A stretch of DNA of 64,000 bases from Flavobacterium fluviatile. GTDB taxonomy: Bacteria; Bacteroidota; Bacteroidia; Flavobacteriales; Flavobacteriaceae. The stretch covers positions 1 to 64,000 of the forward strand of contig NZ_JAADZW010000020.1 in NCBI RefSeq assembly GCF_010645065.1, given 5' to 3'. Below, piece by piece: positions 25,386 to 33,413 of the stretch. The notes beneath the pieces were generated by a model. It did no database searches. It saw only the letters and a program-made list of their open reading frames with translations, and was not told where the DNA came from. Made by a program: the position numbers and the translations under genes. Positions within the stretch are counted from its first letter, which is position 1. Each line of letters starts with the position of its first letter.

Positions 25386-26600
25386 TTATAGCTTTTCTAA
25401 TAAGTTTACACCGTCAACAATTGCCCATGCACCAGGAGTTAAAGCGGCTCCGGTTGCAGCCGTACTTGTTGTAAAGTTCCCTGTCGGGAAAGCAATTGTA
25501 AAACCTGCTGCACCAGCACCTGTCTGAAGAGTAGCAGCATCATCAATTTTTACATTTAATAATTTAATTTTTCCGCCAGCTACCTGATTAGTGTTTGTAG
25601 CAGCCTCCTGAATTCTAACAGCAACTGCGTTTGTTGTAACACCAGCATTTGTATAAGTATTTGTATATCCGGAAATCACAATATTTGAATATTCACCATT
25701 ACCCTCTTTTTTGAATTGAATTGCATCAATTTCAGCTGGGTTTCCAGCTTCAGTTGCAGTTCCTGCAGCTCTTCTTAAAGTAATGTTTGAAACTTTTGGA
25801 AAGAATGCATTGTTAACACTTTTAGCTTCAATTTCCATTCCGAAATTTCCAGCACCAGTTTGGTAAGCATACCAGTTAGTGTTTGCCTGACCTTGCCATC
25901 CGTCTTGCCAGTCAAAAGAATCATCTGTATTTCCGTAAGAAATTAAGTTCTTTGCACTTACAGTTCCACCGTAGAATTCGAAACCGTCATCAGCTCCTTT
26001 ATAAGCTACTAAGTTTTCTAAAACTGTTCCTGAACCTACAGCGTAGAAAGAGAAACCGTTCATTTCTGAGTTACCGTCAAGAATTTTCTTTCCTGCGTAT
26101 TCTACACGAACGTATTTTAATGAACCACTGCTGTGAGTGGCGTTTGATCCTCCATAAACAATATTTGTTCCATCTTCTGAAGTTGCTGTAGTAATTGGAG
26201 CTCCTTCTGCCGTTTTACCAGAAACAATTGGTGCATCACCAAAAATGATAATTCCACCCCAAGAACCTGGAGTTTTAGATTTTTCTGTAAAAACTACTGG
26301 TTCAGCAGCTGTTCCTGCAACAATTAATTTTCCATCTTTTTCTACTAACAAAGCGTCAGTTCCAGTTGATGCATCAGCTGTAATAACAGACCCTGCTTCA
26401 AAAGTTAAAGTTACACCGCTTTTTACTCTTACAGTACCGCTTAATGTATAAGTACCTTTGATATATGTTTTTGAAGCAGTAATGTCTCCGGTAATTTCTC
26501 CTGAACCAGTTGGTGGAGGAGTTACAGTATCATCATCGCTAGAAGAACAACTTGCGAAAATTAAGCTTAAAAAAGTAAGACTGATTGCTAATTTTTTCAT
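25386..26600 (-). CDS. Surface lipoprotein with beta-helix-like repeats, TonB-receptor partner
   Basis: A 404-residue lipoprotein: signal MKKLAISLTFLSLIFASC with lipidated Cys18 and SSSDDD right after it, the acidic surface-export signal of Bacteroidota. The body is rich in Gly, Thr and Ser with repeated short strands (GTYTLSGTVRVKSGVTLTFEAGS, WGGIIIFGDAPIVSG, KYVRVEYAGKKI, NLVAYKGADDGFEFYGGTV), suggestive of a right-handed parallel beta-helix. Databases often mislabel such proteins as transporters. It lies downstream of a TonB receptor on the same strand, a typical receptor plus surface-partner pair, in the phosphate region. Confidence 0.75.
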   Translation of the reverse strand: MKKLAISLTFLSLIFASCSSSDDDTVTPPPTGSGEITGDITASKTYIKGTYTLSGTVRVKSGVTLTFEAGSVITADASTGTDALLVEKDGKLIVAGTAAEPVVFTEKSKTPGSWGGIIIFGDAPIVSGKTAEGAPITTATSEDGTNIVYGGSNATHSSGSLKYVRVEYAGKKILDGNSEMNGFSFYAVGSGTVLENLVAYKGADDGFEFYGGTVSAKNLISYGNTDDSFDWQDGWQGQANTNWYAYQTGAGNFGMEIEAKSVNNAFFPKVSNITLRRAAGTATEAGNPAEIDAIQFKKEGNGEYSNIVISGYTNTYTNAGVTTNAVAVRIQEAATNTNQVAGGKIKLLNVKIDDAATLQTGAGAAGFTIAFPTGNFTTSTAATGAALTPGAWAIVDGVNLLEKL

Positions 26601-26645
26601 TTTTTAATGATTTTAATTATATTTTTTTGTGTTATTATGTTGATT

Positions 26646-26734
26646 CAAAAGTACTCTCGTGATTCCTAAATCTAGTTAGCTAATTGTTATCAAAGTATTA
26701 TATAACAATCAATTTGATGTAAATTTTATGTTAT
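26646..26734 (-). promoter_or_regulatory. Possible 11-bp-phased boxes and promoter of the lipoprotein gene
   Basis: Read on the plus strand, AGTTAG, TGTTAT and TATTAT begin at 26674, 26685 and 26696, and TGTAAA and TGTTAT at 26718 and 26729: five of six positions on an 11-bp register. A -7 element matching TAnnTTTG on the minus strand lies at 26646-26653. The box-to-promoter distance is one turn longer than in the two clearer cases at 29598 and 31854, so this is the weakest member of the group. Confidence 0.4.
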
Positions 26735-26744
26735 GTACTTAAAC

Positions 26745-26773
26745 AAAAAAAGAGCTGTAAAAAGCTCTTTTTT
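26745..26773 (-). terminator. Terminator of the TonB receptor gene
   Basis: AAAAAAAGAGCT at 26745-26756 pairs with AGCTCTTTTTT at 26763-26773. It overlaps the region just past the TonB gene stop at 26779 and ends that transcript on the minus strand. Confidence 0.85.
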
Positions 26774-26778
26774 ATTGA

Positions 26779-29568
26779 TTAAAATGTGTATCCGATATTT
26801 ACTGAGAAACCAATTCCTTTTTTGTATTCACGAAGTACTAATGAATCTTCGGTAATGTCTATAGTGCTGTTTTTTCCTAATTCTTTTCTGTAATACGGAT
26901 TAAGTAAATTCTCTGCTGCAAATTTTAAATCGATGTTTTTAGAAAGTGTACTTGACCATACAAAATCTAATTTGCTAAATGATTTTTCATAAATATGATC
27001 CATTCCTGATGAACCTACTGCAAAAATTCTGTCTCCGTAAACATTGTAAACCAATGTCATTGTATTTTTCCACTCTTTGTTTAAAGTAAACTCATATTTC
27101 AGGTCAGTATTGATCATCCAGTTTGAGGCTCCCTGAAGCTTACGTTTTTTGCTGTTTTCTAATTCATTTCCTTGTTTGGTTAAATCAATTTTTACATCAG
27201 TATTCATTAATGAAGTATTGAAACCAAACGTAAAGTTTGATAATGATTCGCTAATTCTGTTTAATGTTAAAATCATTTCAATTTCAGCACCGTAAATAAC
27301 TGCCTGCTCAGAGTTTTTGAAAGTTGTAATCTGGCCTCCACTATTTGCAGTTGGTTTGAAAACTCTTTCGATTGGATCTTCAATTAATTTTCCGAAGGCT
27401 CCAATAGCAAACAATTCTTTGCTGTTTGGAAATAATTCATATTTAAAATCTGCGTTGTAATTATTACTATTCAATAAGTTCGAATTACCACTTACAGAAG
27501 TTGCATCAGGGTTGATGTAGTTGATTGGCAGTAATTCCATAGCAACAGGTCTTGTGATGGTCTTGCTTAAAGATGCACGAAGATTGCTGTTCTCGTTTAC
27601 GGCATACTTAGTGTTTATCGATGGAAGGATATCAAGGCTCTCATCCGTTTTCTTAAGATAAGCACTTCCAAATGGATCACCCTGATTTCTGTATTTAATT
27701 TCACGAGTTGAGTTTTCGGCTCTAAGACCGGCATTCAAATCCCATTTTTCGCCAAAAGTCCAAAACAAGTTAAAGTATCCTGCATTTACAAACTGATTTA
27801 GTTTTACTTTGTAATCCCCGTTAGATTCTTCCTGGACATATAGGATTCCGTTGTCAATGTCATCATTGATTGGAATACTGATAGTGTTTAAGTCAGCTGT
27901 ATAATTTTTTTCAATATTTCTTCTTCCTGAAAAGAAACGATAACTTGACTGCATATCGTTTAGGAAGTTATTGTATCCAACAGACAAGTTGTTTTGCTTT
28001 TCTTTGTTTCCAAATTTCAAATTATATTCTGCTAAAGCTGAGAAGTAGAAATTTCCGTTTACATCTAAGTATTGGCGGTTTAAGTTGTTTCCTCCATATG
28101 ACATATTAATTTCGGTGTCACTTACTTTTTGGCCCGTTATAAATTTTCTGTCCGGTTGTTGAAATCCTGTTTTTACATAAGATCCTCCAGCCTTTATAGT
28201 CTGTTTTCCATCTTCAGTCAATTTATAATCTCCAAACAGCTGCGTGTTCCAGTATCTGGATTCTTCAAATTGATTTCCTCTGATAAGATTGTTGTTTACA
28301 TTTGCTAAACTGTTAGTATATCCTAACTGATCCTGAATCAAACTTTCGGTAGCCTGGATGAACAAACTTGTAAAGTTCAGGTTCAGTCTGTTGGTTTTAT
28401 ATTTTAAGCCTGCTAAACCTGAAAATGTAGTTTGATAAGAATATTGTGTATTGAATAAATTATTATCGTAATTACCCTGAGCTAAGTTAAAAGTTCTGTC
28501 AACTCCTTCTCTGAAAACATATTTATTGTCAAAATTGAATGACATGATATAACTGAAGTTTCTTTCTTTTTCAAGATTAAATTTTTGTGAATGTAAAAAA
28601 CCAATACTTGAATTTAAAGGGCTTGAGGTTTCATTAACATCCCAGTTTTTATCATCATAAGCATTGTGATATTCATCAGGAGATAGCTTTTTACCGCTAG
28701 GAACAGAACCAAATACGCCGGGTAACTCTCTGTCTTTTCCAATTAACCCAAAAGTACCTTCTGTACTGTCTGCATCATCAGAAAGCAGGAAATTTTTAAG
28801 ATTGTTGTTTGTAGTATATCCAAAGCCCACATTAATTTTAGTAATGTTTTTAGGCTGTGTAGTTTCGATATTTACTGTACCTCCTGCAAAATCTCCTGAT
28901 ATGTTTGGATTGAATGTTTTGTAAATATTTAAAACCCCAACGATGTCTGTAGGAAATAAATCCAAAGGAATAATTTTTTTGAACGGGCTGTTGGATGGAG
29001 TCTGTAATTCGTTAACCAATAAATTATTGTAACGGTCTTCAAGACCTCTGATGAATAAACCTCTTCCGTCAACTTTAGTAATTCCGGTAACTTTTGTCAA
29101 ACCATCTTCAACATCGCTAACGCCTTTTCTGGACATTTCCTGTGCTCCTATACTTTGTTTTATGGTTACAGCATTTTTTTGTTCCAAAAGTAAAGCAGTT
29201 TCTTTTTCTCTGTTTACTGATGCTGATTTTACAACCACATCTTTCAGTGTATAACCGCCGGCAGATAATGCCTGGTTAATAGTAATTGTTTCTCCTGCTT
29301 TAACAGTAACAGGTTTTTCAACAGATTCATATCCAACAAAACTAAAAATAATTGTATAGTCTCCCGGATTTACGGATAAAGAATATTTTCCGTCAATGTC
29401 AGTATTGGCACTAATGTTAGTTCCTTTTATTAATATATTTGCAAAAGGAAGTGCTTCATTGTTAGTTTCTTTGTCGGTTAGTACACCAGAAATCGTACCT
29501 TTGTTTTGTGCGACCGAAATCGTACAGATAAATAATGTAATAAATAGAAATTTTAAATTGAATTTCAT
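26779..29568 (-). CDS. TonB-dependent receptor in the phosphate region
   Basis: A 929-residue outer-membrane receptor: signal peptide (about residues 1-20), a carboxypeptidase-like regulatory domain at about 24-110 (ISGVLTDKETNNEALPFANI, GDYTIIFSFVGYE), a plug (QEMSRKGVSDVEDGLTKVTG, RGLFIRGLEDRYNNLLVN), and a long barrel ending IGFSVNIGYTF. It is followed by the beta-helix lipoprotein and the orphan sorting-domain protein, and it diverges from a PhoB/PhoR pair. Its promoter carries four TGT-based boxes in exact 11-bp spacing, so I infer induction by the adjacent PhoB-type regulator and uptake of a phosphorus-containing ligand; the ligand is unproven. Confidence 0.85.
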   Translation of the reverse strand: MKFNLKFLFITLFICTISVAQNKGTISGVLTDKETNNEALPFANILIKGTNISANTDIDGKYSLSVNPGDYTIIFSFVGYESVEKPVTVKAGETITINQALSAGGYTLKDVVVKSASVNREKETALLLEQKNAVTIKQSIGAQEMSRKGVSDVEDGLTKVTGITKVDGRGLFIRGLEDRYNNLLVNELQTPSNSPFKKIIPLDLFPTDIVGVLNIYKTFNPNISGDFAGGTVNIETTQPKNITKINVGFGYTTNNNLKNFLLSDDADSTEGTFGLIGKDRELPGVFGSVPSGKKLSPDEYHNAYDDKNWDVNETSSPLNSSIGFLHSQKFNLEKERNFSYIMSFNFDNKYVFREGVDRTFNLAQGNYDNNLFNTQYSYQTTFSGLAGLKYKTNRLNLNFTSLFIQATESLIQDQLGYTNSLANVNNNLIRGNQFEESRYWNTQLFGDYKLTEDGKQTIKAGGSYVKTGFQQPDRKFITGQKVSDTEINMSYGGNNLNRQYLDVNGNFYFSALAEYNLKFGNKEKQNNLSVGYNNFLNDMQSSYRFFSGRRNIEKNYTADLNTISIPINDDIDNGILYVQEESNGDYKVKLNQFVNAGYFNLFWTFGEKWDLNAGLRAENSTREIKYRNQGDPFGSAYLKKTDESLDILPSINTKYAVNENSNLRASLSKTITRPVAMELLPINYINPDATSVSGNSNLLNSNNYNADFKYELFPNSKELFAIGAFGKLIEDPIERVFKPTANSGGQITTFKNSEQAVIYGAEIEMILTLNRISESLSNFTFGFNTSLMNTDVKIDLTKQGNELENSKKRKLQGASNWMINTDLKYEFTLNKEWKNTMTLVYNVYGDRIFAVGSSGMDHIYEKSFSKLDFVWSSTLSKNIDLKFAAENLLNPYYRKELGKNSTIDITEDSLVLREYKKGIGFSVNIGYTF

Positions 29569-29597
29569 TTCAGTGTTGTGTTTAATTTATTTTGGTG

Positions 29598-29653
29598 CAA
29601 AGAAATACACACACTGTAAAGTTCATGTTAGGCACTTGTTATGTTTTTGTGTC
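29598..29653 (-). promoter_or_regulatory. Pho-box-like array and promoter of the TonB receptor gene
   Basis: On the plus strand TGTAAA, TGTTAG, TGTTAT and TGTGTC begin at 29615, 29626, 29637 and 29648, that is every 11 bp. Read in the gene direction these are ATAACA, CTAACA and TTTACA boxes leading to TATTTCTTTG, whose TTTG (29601-29598) starts 19 nt after the first base of the last box. The 5' leader would be about 20 nt. This matches the direct-repeat geometry of PhoB sites in Proteobacteria. Confidence 0.6.
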
Positions 29654-29800
29654 TTGTAGATTATCAAATTGTTACCAGATTAAATTACCGTTAACACGAC
29701 TTTTTAACCGTTGTTTTTATATTATATTTACCATCGCAATTCAAAAACATCGAATATGTAATACAAAATATTTGATGTTAAATTTCAATTTTTGCTATTT

Positions 29801-30484
29801 ATGAAAAAAACACAAACCAAGATTTTGTTAGTTGATGATGAGCCGGATATTCTTGAAATTGTAGGGTACAACCTGGCTCAGGAAGGCTATCAGATCGTTA
29901 CTGCTTCAAACGGAAAAGAGGCAATCACAAAAGCTCAGAAAGAATTACCGGAACTTATTATTATGGATGTAATGATGGCCGAAATGGACGGAATGGAAGC
30001 TTGTGAAAACATCAGAAAAATTCCTGAACTAAATAACGTAATCATAACATTTTTAACCGCAAGAAGCGAAGATTATTCTCAAGTAGCTGGTTTTGACGCA
30101 GGTGCTGATGACTACATTACCAAACCAATAAAACCAAAAGTGCTGGTAAGCAAAGTAAAGGCTTTGTTAAGAAGGTTAAAAGAACAGGAAGTAGTTACAG
30201 ACACATTAAATGTAGGTGGAATCGAAATCAATCGTGAAGAATACAAAATCATAAAAGATAATATTGAAATTTCACTGCCTAGAAAAGAATTCGAATTATT
30301 CTATTTATTAGCTTCAAAACCAGGGAAAGTATTTAAAAGAGATGAAATCTTAGATAAAGTTTGGGGAAATGAAGTGGTAGTTGGCGGAAGAACGATTGAT
30401 GTTCATATCCGGAAATTACGCGAAAAAATTGGCGAAGACCTTTTTAAAACCATAAAAGGGGTTGGCTATAAATTTGAAGCTTAA
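29801..30484 (+). CDS. PhoB/OmpR-type response regulator
   Basis: A 227-residue response regulator. The ATG at 29801 is preferred over an upstream TTG. Receiver domain: acidic pair D12-D13 (LLVDDEPDIL), phospho-acceptor D56 (LIIMDVMMAEMDG) and K105-region TKPIKP. The winged-helix output domain starts at about residue 130 and contains LPRKEFELFYLLASKPGKVF, VWGNEVVVGGRTIDVHIRKL and TIKGVGYKFEA. The partner kinase follows at 30703 and a phosphate-selective porin family gene follows that, which supports a PhoB role. Its 3' end carries the CATATAAGT nested inverted repeat starting 20 bases after the stop. Confidence 0.92.
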   Translation: MKKTQTKILLVDDEPDILEIVGYNLAQEGYQIVTASNGKEAITKAQKELPELIIMDVMMAEMDGMEACENIRKIPELNNVIITFLTARSEDYSQVAGFDAGADDYITKPIKPKVLVSKVKALLRRLKEQEVVTDTLNVGGIEINREEYKIIKDNIEISLPRKEFELFYLLASKPGKVFKRDEILDKVWGNEVVVGGRTIDVHIRKLREKIGEDLFKTIKGVGYKFEA

Positions 30485-30503
30485 AAATTTAATGAAAAAA
30501 CAA

Positions 30504-30659
30504 ACCATATAAGTCATATAAGTTCATTTAACTTATAACATTTGTACTTTTGTTACTGGAGTCAATCTTTCTCAAAGTTTTATAAATTTGAAAAGGATTG
30601 GCTTTTTAAATTGTTACTAAAATAAGCTTTTTTAAATGGACTTATATGGCTTATATGGT
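30504..30659 (+). repeat. CATATAAGT nested inverted repeat, copy A
   Basis: An outer 28-bp arm at 30504-30531 pairs with 30632-30659 with every position paired; two pairs are U-G, stable only in plus-strand RNA. Inside is a second hairpin (GTCAATC with GATTGGC then T's) that looks like a terminator for the response regulator gene. Copies are at 46035-46109 and 61301-61483. Confidence 0.8.
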
Positions 30660-30702
30660 GAAAAAAACATCCCTTTAATTGTTTTATTATTTTAAAATTT
30701 AA

Positions 30703-31782
30703 ATGAAAATCAATTTCAAGAAAACTTACAGATTTGCTATCAAGTCGGCATTGTATATAAGTCTGTTTACAACAGGATTTGTATTGTTGCTGATGAATAT
30801 GTTCTATAAAAATCAGTTAAAGTATCAGGCGGGATTTGGAATAATCTTTTTAATTTCAGTTTACATCTTTTCATTTCTGGTACTCCAGTATCGTGTAGAA
30901 CGCTTTATATACAGGAGGGTGAAAAAAATCTACGATGAGGTTTCCCTGCTTGAATCAACGCCTCTGATCAACCAGCCGATCACAACCGATATGGAAACGC
31001 TTTCCCGTGAAGTGAAAAAATTCGCTACTGATAAAAAACTCGAAATCGAAATGCTCGAAATCAGGGAACAATACCGAAGGGAGTTTTTAGGAAACGTTTC
31101 GCACGAGCTTAAAACACCGCTATTTACAGTCCAGGGTTATGTTTCAACTTTGCTGGACGGTGCGATGGACGATAAAACTATTCGGAAAAAATACTTAAAA
31201 CGTGCAGAAAAAGGAGTCGAGCGACTGATCTATATTGTTGAAGATCTTGATATGATTACCAAATTAGAATCAGGGGATTTAGACTTAAATTTTACCGAAT
31301 TTAATATTGTCGAACTGATTCAGAATGTTTTTGATTTATTAGAAATGAAAGCTGATAAAAAGAAAATCAGGTTAGCATTTGAAAGCAAAAATGTTCATTC
31401 TTTAATCGTAAAAGGGGACAAGGACAGAATTCAGCAGGTTCTGGAAAATCTGATTGTGAACTCTATTAAGTACGGAAAAGAAGGAGGTTTAACAGAGGTT
31501 GGAGTTGTGAATCTGACCAAAAAGAAAGTCTTAATCCGTATTAGCGATAATGGAGAAGGGGTTGAGAAACAAAACATTTCACGCCTTTTTGAACGTTTTT
31601 ACAGAGTTGATAAAAGCGGGACCCGTTCGGAGGGAGGTTCCGGTTTGGGACTGGCGATTGTAAAGCATATTATCGAAGCGCACAAGGAGAAAGTATATGT
31701 TGAAAGTGAGTTCGGAATTGGTTCTGAATTTTCTTTTACGCTCGAAAAAGCGAATAAAACTGCGAAAGCTGAAGTTAAATAA
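30703..31782 (+). CDS. PhoR-type sensor histidine kinase
   Basis: A 359-residue inner-membrane kinase with two N-terminal transmembrane helices (about residues 13-32 and 44-62) and only a very short loop between them, so it lacks a large periplasmic sensor domain. H-box histidine is H134 in FLGNVSHELKTPLFTVQGYV; N-box QQVLENLIVNSIKYG, G1 ISDNGEGVE and G2 GSGLGLAIVKHIIEAH are intact. The short sensor part is as in PhoR proteins that read phosphate status through the transporter complex. It partners the regulator at 29801 and precedes the porin. Confidence 0.92.
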   Translation: MKINFKKTYRFAIKSALYISLFTTGFVLLLMNMFYKNQLKYQAGFGIIFLISVYIFSFLVLQYRVERFIYRRVKKIYDEVSLLESTPLINQPITTDMETLSREVKKFATDKKLEIEMLEIREQYRREFLGNVSHELKTPLFTVQGYVSTLLDGAMDDKTIRKKYLKRAEKGVERLIYIVEDLDMITKLESGDLDLNFTEFNIVELIQNVFDLLEMKADKKKIRLAFESKNVHSLIVKGDKDRIQQVLENLIVNSIKYGKEGGLTEVGVVNLTKKKVLIRISDNGEGVEKQNISRLFERFYRVDKSGTRSEGGSGLGLAIVKHIIEAHKEKVYVESEFGIGSEFSFTLEKANKTAKAEVK

Positions 31783-31853
31783 TTGTAACTACTGTTTTTG
31801 TAAAAGTCGTAAAACAAAGGTTTTTACGATAAATAAACATACGGGTTTTGCAC

Positions 31854-31921
31854 ATAACATTAAATTTTTATTATGATAACATCTGGTTAATGATTTCTTA
31901 ACACAGGTGGTTACATCTTTG
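31854..31921 (+). promoter_or_regulatory. Pho-box-like array and promoter of the porin gene
   Basis: ATAACA begins at 31854 and 31876, TTAATG at 31887 and TTAACA at 31898, spaced 22, 11 and 11 bp. The -7 region TACATCTTTG ends at 31921, with TTTG beginning 20 nt after the first base of the last box. The ATG at 31950 follows after about 22 nt of leader. The arrangement is almost identical to that of the TonB receptor promoter at 29598-29653. Confidence 0.6.
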
Positions 31922-31949
31922 CATCCTGAAATTAAGGGCACAAGAAAAA

Positions 31950-33248
31950 ATGATAAAAAGGACAATAATGGCAGTTTTAGTACTGCTGACCTGTGGAGCA
32001 AATGCGCAGGAACTGAATAAACAGGATGTAAAAAACGAAGTGATGCGTATTTTAGATTCTATCAATAAAGCAAAACTCCCTGATACTAAATCGGGAGGAG
32101 GTATCGAAGAACACTGGTATGATAAAATCTCGCTAAGAGGTTATGCACAAATACGATATAATGGTTTGTTTTCTACAAACGACAAAGTTTCCTGCGATCA
32201 ATGTGATAAATCATGGGGAACAACTTCTACAGCTCCTGATGCAAAAGCAAACAACGGACTTTTTATTCGCCGTGCACGTTTAGTATTCTCAGGTCAGGTT
32301 CATCCAAATGTATTTTTCTATTTCCAGCCTGATTTTGCCAGTTCACCAGGCAGCGGGCTTAATAACTTCGTTCAGATTCGTGATTTGTATTTTGATGTTT
32401 CTTTTGATAAGAAAAGAGAATACCGTGTTAGAATTGGGCAGAGTAAAATTCCATATGGATTCGAAAACATGCAGTCCAGCTCCCAGCGTCTGGCCTTAGA
32501 CCGTGCTGATGCTATAAACAGTTCAATAGCAAATGAACGTGATTTAGGGGTGTTTTTTTATTGGGCACCGGCAGAAATCAGAAAACGTTTTGAGATGTTA
32601 GTAAAAGATGGATTGAAAGGTTCAGGTGATTTTGGGGTTTTTGCTCTTGGTGCTTACAACGGGCAGATAGCCAACAAAATAGACGGAAACAGAGATTTAA
32701 ATGTAGTAGCAAGAGTTACTTATCCGTTTGTTATCGGAAACCAGATTATAGAACCGGGAATTCAGGCTTATACAGGCAAGTGGGCTTTTACGGGAGAAAT
32801 TTCTTCAGGAGTTGTAGTCAATGGTGATCCTAAATATATAAAAGACGAGAGAATTGGAGCGACTTTTGTTTTGTATCCAAAGCCTTTCGGAATCCAGACC
32901 GAATATAATATCGGAACTGGTCCGCGTTATAATCCGGCAACCAATTCGGTTGATGTTTCAGACTTGAACGGAGGTTATGTTTTATTAAATTATAAATGGG
33001 ATATTAAAAAACAGCATATTTATCCTTTTGCCAAATTTCAATATTACGACGGAGGTAAAAAGTATGAAAAAGATGCAAGAAGCTACGTAGTGCGCGATTA
33101 TAGTTTAGGCGTAGAATGGCAGCCAATAAAAGCATTTGAATTAGTCGCAGAATACGTTATTGCCGACAGGACTTTTGAAGACAGTGCCATTCCGGTTAAC
33201 AGACAGCAGGGAAATTTATTACGACTACAGGCGCAGTTTAATTTCTGA
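31950..33248 (+). CDS. Phosphate-selective porin O/P family protein
   Basis: A 432-residue outer-membrane porin of the OprP/OprO family (Porin_O_P). Signal peptide about 1-19 (MAVLVLLTCGANAQ), a short helical region (VKNEVMRILDSINKAKL), then a beta-barrel with LRGYAQIRYNGLF, FIRRARLVFSGQVHPNVFFY, VRIGQSKIPYGFENMQSS and the terminal strand LLRLQAQFNF. In Pseudomonas these porins carry phosphate or polyphosphate and are induced by phosphate starvation. The gene directly follows the PhoR-type kinase, and its promoter carries the 11-bp-phased boxes. Confidence 0.88.
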   Translation: MIKRTIMAVLVLLTCGANAQELNKQDVKNEVMRILDSINKAKLPDTKSGGGIEEHWYDKISLRGYAQIRYNGLFSTNDKVSCDQCDKSWGTTSTAPDAKANNGLFIRRARLVFSGQVHPNVFFYFQPDFASSPGSGLNNFVQIRDLYFDVSFDKKREYRVRIGQSKIPYGFENMQSSSQRLALDRADAINSSIANERDLGVFFYWAPAEIRKRFEMLVKDGLKGSGDFGVFALGAYNGQIANKIDGNRDLNVVARVTYPFVIGNQIIEPGIQAYTGKWAFTGEISSGVVVNGDPKYIKDERIGATFVLYPKPFGIQTEYNIGTGPRYNPATNSVDVSDLNGGYVLLNYKWDIKKQHIYPFAKFQYYDGGKKYEKDARSYVVRDYSLGVEWQPIKAFELVAEYVIADRTFEDSAIPVNRQQGNLLRLQAQFNF

Positions 33249-33251
33249 TTT

Positions 33252-33413
33252 TACCGAATGGATTTATAAAACAGGTCAAATATGCGAAGTTGTTTTTTAG
33301 AAAAAATTTTCAAAAAAAATCTTTGCATAGCTGGGCTACGGAACTATTTTTTTTGGAATAATTTTAGCAAAAAAGAACCAGTAGATTGGGCTATATTATA
33401 AATCTATTTGGTA
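33252..33413 (+). repeat. 162-nt structured element between porin and glycosyltransferase
   Basis: An outer 18-bp stem pairs 33252-33269 with 33396-33413; all positions pair, two of them G-U. An inner 9-bp stem pairs 33281-33289 (TATGCGAAG) with 33321-33329 (CTTTGCATA), again with one G-U. All wobbles are stable only in plus-strand RNA. The element ends exactly one base before the stop codon of the convergent glycosyltransferase gene. It starts four bases after the porin stop and may be its 3' untranslated region or a separate small RNA. Confidence 0.65.

Noticed and set aside
29672..29732. Phased TTAAC boxes upstream of the response regulator
   Set aside because: TTACC/TTAAC words occur but at mixed distances (mainly 13 and 19 bp, only one pair at 11), and no -7 element lies at a consistent distance; autoregulation cannot be supported.
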